Source of the DNA: Cryphonectria parasitica EP155
Lineage: Eukaryota; Ascomycota; Sordariomycetes; Diaporthales; Cryphonectriaceae
Length of the DNA stretch: 64,000 bases
Assembly (NCBI RefSeq): GCF_011745365.1
Contig: NW_024468914.1
Span: forward strand, 580,001 to 644,000
Direction: 5' to 3'
In this document: in pieces, positions 33,040 to 45,075 of the stretch
Layout: each line of letters begins with the position of its first letter
How positions within the stretch are numbered: the stretch's first letter is position 1
Notes under the pieces: model-generated
The model's input: the letters and a program-made list of their open reading frames with translations, nothing else
Told to the model about the DNA's origin: nothing
Databases searched by the model: none
Program-made: the position numbers and the translations under genes

Positions 33040-36000
33040 ATGCCTGGAAAACATTGTCGCTGGTTGCGGAAAGCACATCGTCTCCTCCCGAGGTCGAAGG
33101 GAAAGGGTGATAGCAACCGACAAGAGGGCTTGGGCACACCGCCCGCCGCGCCTGCAACACTCTCCGAAGGCGCTGCTGGAAGCTTATCGACGGATGCAAG
33201 CTCTTCCCAGACAGCCGAGCCCGAACCTCCTTCGATTCAGCAGCTGCAGTCTCAGCCTATCGCTGCATTATCCTCGAACCCAATTACATCCCCTATACAG
33301 AATCTGGCGACGACGCCTTCCGCTGAACATTCTCCTGCTCGGGAGGTAGCACAGAAAAAAGCTGGCATTCAACCCGAGCAACTCTGGGACCAAGCCTACG
33401 ATGACCTCAAACGCGACGAGACCAAGTTGCTCGACTTCTACGAGGCGATCCTTTCCCAGGAGCTTGACAGCTCGAAGGGAACAAAGGGAAATATCATCGA
33501 GCAGGACCGAGAGAAGAGGTTTTCTCAGATGGACCATCTGCTCGATGCCGGCATGGATAAGACAGCAAAGCTAGCTAGGAATGAAAAAAAAATTGGTGAT
33601 GCGATCAAGGTCGTTCTCTCAGTCAAGGAAGCAATAGGCAGTGGCCTACAGGCTGTGCCGATCGCCGCGCTCGCATGGACCGGCATCTGCGTCGTACTAG
33701 AGGCAAGTCTACTATCCAAGATTCAATTACTTACTCTAACGATTTCAGGTTTTGCAAAATCCAATCAATGAGATGACAGCGAATCGGGACGGAATCGCCC
33801 AGGTCGTCTCGAATATGAAGTGGTACTCTAGCCTTTCGAAACTCTTCTTCGACGAGGTATCACAGAACGCCGATCTTTTTGCAGAACTGCGCATCGCCTT
33901 AGAAAAGCGGATCCTTGACCTATACAAAGCGCTTCTCAAGTACATCATCAAAAGCATCTGCGCGTACTACCGAAATCCTGTTCTCCAACATCTGCGGAAC
34001 CTTGTCAAGCTTGAAGACTGGAGCGGAAGCTTAGACGAAGTGAATAAGGCCGAGAAGTCTGTCATAACAGCCGCCAGCGACTTCGGTGTCCGACAAGCCA
34101 ATTCCTACCTCGGACTCCTAGTCCATATGCAAATCTCCCAGGCACAGGACGAGATTATGCAGAAGCTGTGCGTGACAGATATGGCAGCAGAGATCAAGTC
34201 ACTACAACAGCGAAAGGATAGTTTACTTGCAGACTCGTACAAGTGGATTCTTGGCAACCAACAATACCAAGAATTCACAGAGTGGCAGTCAGGCGACACG
34301 AAGACGCTTCTTTGGATCAAGGGCGATGCAGGCAAGGGAAAGACAATGCTTCTCATCGGTATTGTCGACGAACTTACGACCCAACTGGATACGCTCTTTG
34401 ACAAGTCCCATCTGTCATATTTCTTTTGCCAGGGAACAGACAACAGGCTTAACACAGCCACTGCAATTCTGCGAGGGCTGATATGGATGCTCCTACGCCA
34501 GCAAAAGTCGCTTATGCATCATCTAGACATATTCAAAGACCTCGGATTGACGCTCTTCGAGGCCCGTACAGCCTTCTACAACTTGAAGAAAATTCTTCAA
34601 TGTATGCTCGAGGACCCAGCCTTGGAAAGAGCATATCTTGTCATTGATGCTCTAGATGAGTGCAAGAAGGAGGAGCCGGGTCAGCAGCAGCTCTTGGAGC
34701 TGATTTCCGAGATGTCAGCAAAGAACAACAAGGTGAAGTGGCTTGTGTCTAGCCGGAACGAGCGTGAAATAGAAGCAGTTCTGGAGGAGGATCCGACGAG
34801 AGCAAGGCTTTCTCTCGAGTTAAATGCCGCGTCTGTGGCCGGCGCTGTCAACGTCTACATCGACTATAAGATGTCTCAACTCGCTGAAAGGTACCAAAAG
34901 GCCTATGCGGCCAGGAACAACCCCAAGATTCGCGAGAAACGCCAAAGAGTCCAAGGTAGCGTTGCCAAAGAACTTCGCCAGAAGGCTGACGGTACCTTCC
35001 TCTGGGTCGCCCTGGTATTCAAGCAAATTGAAGGCTGCGGAGCAGACAAGGTCCTTGAACGCGTGAAGCAGATGCCCTCTGACTTACACAGCATGTACAC
35101 TCAGATGATGCGCCAGGTAGACATCCGAGACGATGCTGCAGACTGCAAAAAGGTGCTCTTGGCCGTCGTCAACGCCTACCGTCCACTTCACTCGTCAGAA
35201 TTGGCGACGCTTGCCGGATTATCAGATCTAGCCATCCATGAAGACATTGTGAGACATTGTGGCCTCCTTACTATCAAAGAGGACGATGAAACTGTCTACT
35301 TCGTCCACCAGTCGGCGAAAGACTACCTCACCCAAGATCCAAGTTCAGACCTCCTCAAGATCTTCCCTCTAGGGTATGCTGAAGGACATCGTACGATTGT
35401 GTCGCGGTCGCTCGAGGCCATGTCCACAATTCTGAAAAAGGATGTCTATGCACTGCAGCACCCTGGTTTTCCTATTACAGATGTCGAAAATCCCATTCCC
35501 GATCCACTGAATCCAATTCGATACGCTTGTGTCTACTGGGTCGACCATCTCTGCGAAATCCAGGAAATTGGGGATGTGGCTGCGATCGATGTCTTTATGA
35601 AAGACCATTTTCTGCACTGGTTCGAGGCTCTGAGCCTTATCAAGAGTACTTCGAAAGGGGTGCTTGCATTGCATAAGCTCGTTAATTTGTTAGAGGTCAG
35701 TACTAATAATTATACCTTAGAGGAAGAATAGAAACTGATTTAAGTAAGTAGCGAGTTGCATCCCAGCCTCAGCTCCTCCACCTCGCTCGCGATATGTATC
35801 GCTTTGCTCGGTCTTTTAGTGGAATCATTGAGCAGGCTCCTCTTCAGATATATTCATCCGCACTTATTTTCAGCCCGGCTCACTGTCTGACCCGAGATCA
35901 TTTCAAAAGCAAAGAGCCGGATTGGATTACTCAAAAACCCTCTATAGAAGAGAACTGGAGCGCTTGCATCTCGACGCTCGAGGGCCATAGCGCTCGGGTT

Positions 36001-37425
36001 AGTTCTATCGCCTTCTCGCCTGACGGCCAGCATATCGCTTCAGGGTCAGATGATAGGACTATCAAGATCTGGAATGCAGAGAGCGGCGCCTGCATCTCGA
36101 CGCTCGAGGGCCATAGCGATTGGGTTAGATGTATCGCCTTCTCGCCTGACGGCCAGCATATCGCTTCAGGGTCAGATGATGGGACTATCAAGATCTGGAA
36201 TGCAGAGAGCGGCGCCTGCATCTCGACGCTCGAGGGCCATAGCGCTTGGGTTAGATGTATCGCCTTCTCGCCTGACGGCCAGCATATCGCTTCAGGGTCA
36301 GATGATGGGACTATCAAGATCTGGAATGCAGAGAGCGGCGCCTGCATCTCGACGCTCGAGGGCCATAGCGATTGGGTTAGATGTATCGCCTTCTCGCCTG
36401 ACGGCCAGCATATCGCTTCAGGGTCAGATGATGGGACTATCAAGATCTGGAATGCAGAGAGCGGCGCCTGCATCTCGACGCTCGAGGGCCATAGCGCTTG
36501 GGTTAGATGTATCGCCTTCTCGCCTGACGGCCAGCATATCGCTTCAGGGTCAAGTGATGGGACTATCAAGATCTGGAATGCAGAGAGCGGCGCCTGCATC
36601 TCGACGCTCGAGGGCCATAGCGCTCCGGTTAGTTCTATCGCCTTCTCGCCTGACGGCCAGCATATCGCTTCAGGGTCAGATGATAGGACTATCAAGATCT
36701 GGAATGCAGAGAGCGGCGCCTGCATCTCGACGCTCGAGGGCCATAGCGATTGGGTTAGATGTATCGCCTTCTCGCCTGACGGCCAGCATATCGCTTCAGG
36801 GTCAGATGATGGGACTATCAAGATCTGGAATGCAGAGAGCGGCGCCTGCATCTCGACGCTCGAGGGCCATAGCGCTTGGGTTAGATGTATCGCCTTCTCG
36901 CCTGACGGCCAGCATATCGCTTCAGGGTCAAGTGATGGGACTATCAAGATCTGGAATGCAGAGAGCGGCGCCTGCATCTCGACGCTCGAGGGCCATAGCG
37001 CTCCGGTTAGTTCTATCGCCTTCTCGCCTGACGGCCAGCATATCGCTTCAGGGTCAGATGATGGGACTATCAAGATCTGGAATGCAGAGAGCGGCGCCTG
37101 CATCTCGACGCTCGAGATTGGCAGCGCAGTTTGCCAGTTGAGATTTGACTCCACCGGTTCTAATCTCCACACAGATATTGGAATGATCGCTTTGGAATCG
37201 GATATAGCTATATCGCAACCCGCAATTACTTTTCGGCAGCTAAAGCAATGTGGTTATGGTATGAATTCTGACCGCTCATGGATTGTATTAGAAGGTTGCA
37301 AATTACTTTGGCTGCCAAAGGACTTTCGGCCGACTGCTTTTGATGTGTTGCAAAGGACTATATGTGTTGGATGTTCATCAGGTCGAGTTTGGAATATCAG
37401 GTTTGATTTGGAAAATCAGGTTTGA
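33040..37425 (+). CDS. Gene F: NACHT-WD40 NLR-like receptor (HNWD/NWD type)
   Basis: Exons 33040-33702, 33749-35695 and 35767-37425 close in phase 0 to a protein of about 1,422 residues without internal stops. The first intron appears to be GC-AG (AG-GCAAGT...TTTCAG), giving WTGICVVLE-VLQNPINEM. After a Ser/Pro-rich leader comes the NACHT-associated N-terminal helical domain (PEQLWDQAYDDLKRDE). The NACHT has Walker A GDAGKGKT, Walker B YLVIDALDEC and VSSRNER. Nine 42-residue WD40 units follow, then a conserved tail with LHTDIG, LLWLPKDFRP and CVGCSSGRVW. In Podospora, related proteins (HET-E/D/R) control heterokaryon incompatibility through the WD40 array. The effector here is the uncharacterised N-terminal helical domain rather than HET. 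This is the best-preserved receptor in the window. Confidence 0.9.
35962..37110 (+). repeat. 126-bp tandem array coding nine near-identical WD40 units
   Basis: Units are CISTLEGHS-xxV-xx-IAFSPDGQHIASGS-xDx-TIKIWNAESGA. The variable triplet is ARV, DWV, AWV, DWV, AWV, APV, DWV, AWV, APV in order, paired with SS or RC. The later variable position is DDR, DDG or SDG. Units 5-6 and 8-9 are the same pair, so a multi-unit segment was duplicated. A tenth unit decays after CISTLE. Confidence 0.92.
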
Positions 37426-38076
37426 TTAGATTAATTTGCTCCAGTATTTCATTACTCTCATTAACGCATCCTCTTTTTTTGTATCTGATTTGTCTCAAGT
37501 AAAAAGGGTCTTAGGGGCTAGTTGCTATTTATTTTCTTCCAATGTATGTGTGGAAGGTTCTACAATCTTCGAGATGACGTGCGAGAGCGGAGCGGGACTA
37601 TCAGGCGGACTTTATGCTTTAGATTCTGAGCTAGTGTCTCTAAATGTGTTGATAGCTTCAGAGCCATGAGAGCCAATTAGGCTTATGGAGAAAAAATGAA
37701 AGCAATACTGTGATTATTTAACCTAACTAACTAAAAATTGTGTAGTTGCAAACTTTGTTACAAAAAGGTCTAACATAGATCACCACCCCGCAGCGCACTA
37801 TTTCCGCCACTGCCGAGTACTGGCGTTCAATGCGGTTCGATCTTCTCTGCGGATTAGTATGCGTCGCGCTGTGAACTTCTGCGATGTCCCCACAACTACT
37901 ACTTGACGAAGAATGTGCTAGCAAGCATTTAAAACCCGACAAGGCCAACCACAAGCTGGATTTAATGACTACTGCCGAAGAGGATGCAATTATCTAGTAC
38001 ATACTTAGCCGAGATTTGAGAAGATCTCCGCTCCGGAGAGCTGATATGCAAGATAATTACGACTGATCTTCTGGTG
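37426..38076. other. Gap downstream of gene F
   Basis: AT-rich, no supported gene. A short plus-strand frame at 37436-37669 has no recognisable domain. Confidence 0.4.
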
Positions 38077-38567
38077 TGTAGCAGTGGCCACAGGGACCTG
38101 ATGTGAATGTGAGGCCTAGCAGACCATAGTGACTCACTGAGGCCTTGAGCATTCAAGGGAATAGCAGTAAGTCAATAGGTACGCTAGCCTAATTTGAACT
38201 AGCGCCAATTGTAGAAGGCAGTCTATGGTGTACTACAAATGGTATGAGGGAAGATAGTTCTTCAATTAATCTATCTCAAAGCACACTTGCCAATTGCTTT
38301 CTATATAGAAAGGCAATTGGTACTAGTCCCAACTAGGCTAGCGTACCTGGTGACTCACTGTTTTTCCCATGGAATGGCTCAGGCTAGTGAGTCAGGGTGG
38401 CCAGTCAGGCCTCATTCACTCGAGGCTCTTATGGCCTCTGCCACACCAATTGCGCTCTATATAGCAAGGCAATTGGCAAAGCGTGCCTTGAGATAGATTA
38501 ACTGAAGAACTATCTTCCCTCATACCATTTGTCACATTCACATGAGTCCCGTATGGCCACTGCCACA
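38077..38567 (+). mobile_element. Short TG..CA element, copy 6, interrupted and recombined
   Basis: The outer copy starts TGTAGCAG at 38077, is interrupted after GCGCCAAT at 38209, and resumes at 38446 or 38451 (CCAATTGCGCTC) through ATACCATTTGT. Its expected end is missing. Instead the sequence switches at about 38533 to the opposite-orientation end (CACATTCACATGAG to GCCACTGCCACA). This implies recombination between two copies after, or together with, the nested insertion. Confidence 0.75.
38210..38445 (-). mobile_element. Short TG..CA element, copy 7, nested, with CCAAT target duplication
   Basis: 236 bp from TGTAGAAG to GCCACA inserted in reverse orientation inside copy 6. CCAAT at 38205-38209 and 38446-38450 is the target duplication. 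The insertion went into the central palindrome of the older copy. Confidence 0.88.
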
Positions 38568-39589
38568 CTGAGGGGATTTCTTTTTTTTTTTTTTGTGTGT
38601 GTGAAAAGAAGAGAGAGGAGGAAGGGCAAGACGACAACTCTATTGGCGGGGTGGGGGGGGGGGGAGAGCAGGAAGTCTAGGGTAAGCACACCCGGAGTGA
38701 AGTATAGGGTAAGTATTCTTTTTTTGTTGAAAATCCAAGGCCGATACGTTTCGAAAATACGCGTCTAGGGTGACCTTACCTTTACATGCTCATGATATGT
38801 TGAGAAAGGAAATGGCACATTGTCAGGCGTCCTTAGCAGGAGCCATAAGCAATAGAAATTATCTCACTGAGAAACTAATCTGAGGGTATGTGACTCTATA
38901 TATAGAGTGCGTGCTAGCGAGAGTCCGTTACCTATATGAACCAGAACTCGAGCCTTGTCACATGAAAGGAAAGGCTGCTAAAGCAATGGGTAAGGGCTTT
39001 CACGACCCAAGCTTGCCTATGGAAGCAACAACAGGATATGAACGCCATGAGAGCACAGGAGCTGGGCTAAAAATCTGCTTGAATCGTATGCAGGGGGTTC
39101 GAGATTGAGACAAGAAGGGGAGATATTTGAGTTTTGCTACCCTACCTATCTGGAAAGTTCGGAATGCGTTGATGCCGTTATAGTTGCGTGAGGTTTGAGG
39201 AACCACTTTGCTCCATGTCCCCAGGACCACCACACCAGACACCACCAATCGGTCGGAAGTCTAGGGCTACTACACTCTCTATAAGTCTAGGGTCACTACG
39301 CTTTACATTCAGAAGAACCCTTTCCTTTTGTTGCGGCTCACGTCTAGGGTAAGTTAATCACTACAACTTGCAGCCATGGGTCCAGGGTAACTACAGTTCT
39401 TGCCATGCCGCGCTCGCTATGCTGTCGCCGACGAACTTGTGTTGGCTTCTCCGCTTATTTGTGTGAGTGCCAACTCGTATATAGGACCTCAAGACTCTGC
39501 CACATAAACGGGAAACTTCAACGAGCAACCCGCTATCCTCACAAACATAAAGATGGCTATTAACTTTTCAGCAACGCCCATGAGTCCTC
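38568..39589. repeat. Repeat-rich stretch with recurring GTCTAGGGTAAC motif
   Basis: Non-coding. GTCTAGGG-type motifs occur at about 38675, 38703, 38763, 39259, 39285, 39342 and 39380, mostly followed by TAAC, TAAG or CTAC. A T12 tract and G-rich runs lie at 38580-38665. Positions 38803-38925 match 3410-3530. It may be the 5' region of the LINE remnant that follows, but the motif also occurs on the far side of that remnant. Confidence 0.55.
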
Positions 39590-41300
39590 CAGGGCCTTAT
39601 GACTCGGGCGAGAGGGAACGTACGTTTCTATAGAATTTCTGAGCCCTCAGAACTTGCATCAAACGAAGCGGCAGAGGCTCGTCGCTGGGATCATAGCCAC
39701 CCCACTTATGGCCATCCAGGGGAACGGCGCTGCCAACAGCAATCTCACAGAATACTTGGGCATTTTGATACGCTCTGTGATGATCAATAAAGAGGCGGGT
39801 ACCGCTCTATCGGCGATTCTTGACGACCTCGTCGCCTCCTGGAAGGGAGAGGGCAAGACTGAGCATATATAGGAAGCTAGAGCCTTCGTGGACTCTATCC
39901 TGAGACACCACAGCTCGCTGACCTTCACCTTTGACAGATGGCGAGGTCGTGGCGCCTCTTCGAGTCCATAGCTCCCAACCTACTTCCTCTGGCCTCTCTC
40001 CGCCACCAGCAGCGGTTAGATCAGACATCGCCTCTGTGGTACCCCCGTCCTCTTTCAACAAATACGATGCCTCGGGCACCCCCTCCTGGGCAGATGTGTC
40101 CAGATTCTCCAGCTCGCGGTCCCGAGCCGCTCTTTGTAGCGCCAAAAACGCGCTACCAGTTCCCAAACGCGAGGATATATGCGTCTTGGTGACTGAGGTC
40201 ATACAACCCAGCTCGGACGGCCAAGGCACTCTCCCTCCTCCACGCCTAGACCCATTTCGGCTCAGACTCTCACTCTGCGACGCCTTCAGCCTCTCGTTGC
40301 GAGACTTTCCGAACGTCACTCATACGAAGACAGGATACGCTTTGCACCTCTCGAACCGAGCGATTCAACACAAGCTTCTCGAGAACAAAACTGAAGTTGC
40401 TCGACTGGGTGGGGCTCGGCAGGTTACGATTCCTACAACATGGCATACTGAGGCAGTCCCTAACGTCGCTTCCTCTCTCCAGGGTATCCTGGGCGAACGG
40501 ACGGAGGATTGCGGATGATATGCTCGAAGCTGAGGCTGAGGTTCAGACAGGAGCCAAGCCGGTTCGTTCTGGCGCTCGAAGCACGGGCTGAAACCAGCTA
40601 CAGGGCGGGGAACTTACCCTGTTGCTTTGTACAACAAGTGTGGCCGTTTAGGCTCTTCAGCATGAGCGACTGGGCCCGGAGAGTGGAAAAGAGGCCCCGG
40701 ATCGAATTCAGAACCCAGGCTGTCAGGGATATTGCACGGGCTTGAAATGCCGTCGAGTCGCTCGGTGTGGTCATTGCAGTGAGCGCATAGACTGTCATGA
40801 ATCAGGGCTTTGTTAGGGTGTGGCCCCGCTGCATCAACTGCCATGGCCCTTCCCAGCTGCGCATGTAAACTGTCCAGCAACACCCAAAAGAGTCAATGGA
40901 CGCCTGAGCTGGCCCGGTGAGAGAGAGAGCCGCAAGAGATAGAATCAAACAAGTCTCCCTAGGCGATCACCCATTGGCATGAAGCAGGCCTGCGGCTCCG
41001 GCTTTCAAAAAAAAAAAAGGGGCTCTCGCTGCAGAGCGTGGCAATTATATTGTGCCTCGTGCTACGACAGGGTGGCAGTGAGGGAGTGCGCACTATGGAT
41101 GGTCCGTGCACAGGCTCTCAAGTTCTAGACGCATAGACTCCGAGGTTATCGCAGTATCCACAGACGGATCCGAAAGCTCTCAAGGGGTTGGGTACAGATG
41201 TACTGTGTACAGGGGCTTGAGCGGAGCAGCAGCTCGACAAGGCGTGGGCTCGCTGCATCCCTCACTAGCGGTGTTTGGACACAGGGGCTGAGCCTAGCGA
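39590..41300 (+). pseudogene. Tad-like LINE remnant: ORF1, zinc knuckles and RNase H start
   Basis: The ORF1-like part (39930-40520) has VHSSQPTSSGL, SWADVSRFSSSR, TKTGYALHLSN and KLLENKTEV, homologous to the minus-strand fragment at 2242-3100. Around 40720-40920, in mixed frames, CCHC-type zinc-knuckle sequence ends in PFPAAHVNCPATPKRVNG. Then, after an A12 tract, the RNase H start IAVSTDGSESSQGVGY appears at 41140-41280. The whole RT domain is missing, so the element is internally deleted and frameshifted. Confidence 0.7.
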
Positions 41301-41998
41301 GGCCTAGAAGCGACTATTCAGCTGGCTCATTCACCGAATAATGTGTCGGTCCAAGAGCCTATGTAGACCCCCTGGAGACTCCTGTGTGTGTGCGCGTGTG
41401 TGTGCGTGTGTGAACAGCCTCAGCTAGCTCAACGCGTCCCATGCCCCGAAAGGATCTGCCCTCCAGTCGATTGGCCCCCGCCTTTAAAGTGGGCCGGCGT
41501 TGAATAGAGCCCCTCCCCAAACCCCCTCCCCCCCCCCCCCCCAAGAAAAAAAAAGAGGAAAACAAAAAAACCTGCTCACCGTGCCACATATTTTTTTGTC
41601 TTTGGTTCAACTCTGAATTAAAAGTCAAGGGTAACTATACTTTTTGCGCGGTCTAGGGTAATTGACCATGTACTCTCAACCTTTTCAGAACCCGCACTTC
41701 CACGCTTAGCTTGACAACATCCAAGGTACCTAAGCACGTACGCTCTGCACATCTAGGATAGTTTCGATCTAGAGGTCTAGGGTAACTACACCTCCGGACT
41801 CAAAACCAGAAGTAGGAAAAGAAATCAAGGCTCGATTGTCATAATACATAACATGGCTGATGCTCGTGAACGCGGACTATGTGTAGAGAATAATAAGACC
41901 CTCCTCCCAGTGTTCCTTGCCTCTCATCGGCCATGACAACAACAAATAAGGGACGTGTCGTCTGTCTTGCACCGTGATAAAACAATGGATAGGAAACT
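41301..41998. other. Low-complexity gap with GT microsatellite, poly-C run and GTCTAGGG motifs
   Basis: TG-rich microsatellite at about 41382-41413, a run of C near 41526-41543 followed by an A-rich tract, then four more GTCTAGGG-like motifs at about 41624, 41651, 41751 and 41775. No gene. Confidence 0.6.
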
Positions 41999-44365
41999 TT
42001 ACGACTTCCAAGCGGCATACTCATTCCCGACAGTTCCAAGCTGCCCGGCCTTGGCCTCCTGCAGAACAAGATCCTGCACAATCGGCTTCACACTCTGCCA
42101 TGCCCCATTGACAAGGAGCGCAAACTTCCATGTCCCCTCACGCGTGGGTACGAGACCGATCTTTGGCTTGTGAGCCGGAGGCTGGCCCTGCTCCGGAGAT
42201 GCCACTTCTGCCACCACCTCTTTTGCCACGGTCTTCTCGGTCTCGGGGCTGCCGTCACTGGCGTCGCCCCCCTTGGCACGGTCCAGCCGTGACTGCACCT
42301 CCTGGACGACATTGTTGCGGAGCAGATCCGGCTGGTTGAAGTGCGCCGTAACGAGACCCTTGACACTGAGCTGGGCCTTGACGACCTCCGTCTCGGCTGG
42401 GTGGGTGAAGCAGTAGACACCGATCGCCATGCAGAGCACGACGACAACGTACAGCCATTTGAAGCCGAGAAGCAGGTACAGCGGGATGAGCGGCACCCTG
42501 GCTACCGTGACGGTGTTGTTGCGGGCCTGCTCCAGCATGTTGACCTGCGGGACGAACACCCCGAGGGAGGTCGATAGTGCGTAGTAGGAGAACTCGCGGG
42601 CCCAAAGATTGGCCAGGTCGCTTCCGTTCTGCGCAGAGTACGACGAGTCCCAGGCCGCCAGCTGGAGGTTCATTGTCGCGGCGTTCAGGCCCAGCGAGAG
42701 GTAGCTCCAGGCGAACGGCGCGGAGAAGAAGGCACCCCACTCTGGGTCGGCCGCTTGGGCCTGGAAGCTGTGCAAAGCGCCATTGACCCAGGTATAATTG
42801 ACGTCGTAGACGGTTGCACTGCAGTTCAAGAGCCACATGGCGTTTGTGGAACCGTTGGAAAAGACCTCCGTGGTGTCGTTTGTCAGTGCAGTGTTGGTAT
42901 CACCATACGCAGGGAAGCCAGTGGCCCATGTGCCAAAGTACATCGGGTTCTGCTGAAGCAGATCCGCGATCTCCCCTACGCTGGAGCCAGAGATGCCCAT
43001 CATGTCGATGTTTCCTGCAGAGCGAGACAGCTGGGGGTCGGCAGCAAAGCCGATGCCTGTTTGACAGCTTCCTGAGCCGCTCATACTCCCACCTTCAGGC
43101 CATGCGTTGGGCTCGCACATGGTGAAATCGCCTTTGAAGCCACCAGGGCAGCTGAAGGCGCTGCCGTTGCTCGCGTCGTAGCATTTGGACGTGATGATTT
43201 CGCACTGCGTTGCCATGCCCATAGTGCGGCTGCTAAAGTCTTCAGCAGTGGTGCTCTGTTGGTCACCGATGAAAAAGATCGGGTGGTTTGGAGATGGTGT
43301 GTCCGAGCTTGATGCATTGGCCGGACCGGTATAGTTGCGCATGGTGTTGTTCGAGGCCAGGCCCAGCTGCACAGCAGCCGCTGCTTGGCCACCCACGAGG
43401 AACAGGTTCTGGGGGTGTGGGATGGGCAACTCGATGTTGCATGGCCACGAAAAGTTCTGGTTATTATACCCGTGCAAAGCCGGGATCATGGGACCTGTTG
43501 AACAGCCTGGATAACTCGCCTCGCTGGGATCCAGTTGCCGACCATAGGTATGGTATGCGCCTGCGGAGATGTTATACAGCTGTACGATCGTTGCGCTGTG
43601 CACACTTATACCAAACCACGTATCGACGAGAGGGATAAGCAGTCTTGACTCGGGCAGTCAGCACCCAGTCTAACCTACAGAAGCTCCAACTAGAACGGAC
43701 AGACAGACTCACCCTATTAGTGTGATCAAAGACAGAGCTGTAAAGACAGCTGGCAGTGGGGCAACGAATGCCTCCTTGTTCCTCCACCTATACACAGCGG
43801 CATCTCTTAAAGGTTTAATCCCGCTTCCTCCCAAGAGGTTGATGAGGATTGTCAACTGCTTGGGCGTCGGTAAGTCGTCGTGTGTTCCATCTCTGGACTT
43901 GACCACGATGTGCCGAGCGGCGAAGAACGCAACGAGGGCCATGATGGAACTCGAAAGATAAGGGATGATGCGTCCGGTCCACGCCGCAATAGTCGTAATG
44001 CTTGTAGGAGAGTAATCGACATAGTACGCCGCACTGCCCCCATCATGTTTGATGTCGTGAATGTGGCTCGTGAGGTTCTCTGACCCAACTGTGTGGGATG
44101 CGATGATGAATTCTGGCCGACCGACCTGAGGCACGACCTGGTAACGGAAAATGACACCGAGAAGGACTCCAGAAACCACAAGAATGGGAATGCATGGCAG
44201 GGCGACGCCGCATACAATAGCCCAGATGGCCGCAACGAGATCTCGGTTGGGTCGGTTCACGTTGTCTTCCAGGGCCGCTGGATCATCGTTGAGGACAGTT
44301 GTGGTCGCTTCCGCCGTCTCCTTTTCGGTGATAATGGACCCCTGGCCCTCAATTGCTTCTGACAT
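41999..44365 (-). CDS. Gene G: large multi-pass membrane glycoprotein, unrecognised
   Basis: Exons 44365-43713 and 43643-41999 join across a 69-bp intron (GTGAGT...TCAAG) as LITLIG-LLIPLVDTWFG, giving about 765 residues. Hydrophobic helices are visible at DLVAAIWAIVCGVALPCIPI, at the SSSIMALVAFFAARHIV segment, at PAVFTALSLITLIG/LLIPLV, and near the C-terminus at LIPLYLLLGFKWLYVVVVLC. Between the third and last lies a long, probably extracellular domain with many Asn-x-Ser/Thr sites (NYTG, NGSAF, NDTTE, NGST, NCS, NYT) and Cys pairs. The cytosolic tail is Lys/Glu-rich. The architecture is common in ascomycete genomes, but I cannot name a function. No sign of disruption. Confidence 0.75.
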
Positions 44366-44869
44366 ACTCGGACTCCTCTGACAGGGCTCTCTGCTTCTGA
44401 AGTTGGCTACGAGATCAAAAAGGAGTCCCGGGTTCTCGGCAACATGTTATATAATAAGCATCTCGAGAGACTACAGCGTCTGAGAGGACAGAACACTACA
44501 TCGTTTACGGCTGAGTCCGCCGCACTTTCGTATCGTGAAAAGATCTCGGCCATGTCCTAACTGTAGCTCAGTTTAGTATCTGAGACGAGGCGCGGACTAG
44601 ACCGCAGCGGCTGCTGATTATGCGGAGATGCTAGCCGTATCTGACTTGGATTGTACAAAGACCCGCTACGGCTGAGCAGCAAAAACTTTGCTAAGTCTCC
44701 AAGGTCTATGTTCTAGACTTGGTGCTAATGCAATTCTCAGCTCGATTCGATTCGTAAAATTTTGCGTTCCGTACTTATGCTGGAAACGATTCAAGGCTAA
44801 AGCAAATTAACTTTTGTTGTCGGAGTTAGACTGTTAATTACTGTTTTGGGAAACTTGGAGAAATATATT
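44366..44869. promoter_or_regulatory. Upstream region of gene G
   Basis: About 500 bp between gene G and a mobile-element copy; no other gene seen. Probable promoter by position. Confidence 0.3.
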
Positions 44870-45075
44870 TGTAGCAGTGGCTATATAGCCTCAGTGAATG
44901 TGAAGCTTGGCTGATTCAATGGAACAGCAGTGCATTAGAAAGTATGCTAACCTGATTAGGACTAGTACTAATTGCTCTTCTACATAGAGCAATTAGCAGC
45001 GTGCTTTAAGATAGATTGATTGAAGAACCATCATCTCCTACACCATTTATAGTACACTATAAAGTGCTTTCTACA
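44870..45075 (+). mobile_element. Short TG..CA element, copy 8, with ATATT target duplication
   Basis: 206 bp from TGTAGCAG to TTTCTACA, flanked by ATATT at 44865-44869 and 45076-45080. It sits about 420 bp beyond the stop codon of gene H. Confidence 0.85.

Noticed and set aside
35931..37172. Long antisense and alternate-frame ORFs over the WD40 array
   Set aside because: Produced by the 126-bp repeat period, a multiple of three; no start context or domain.
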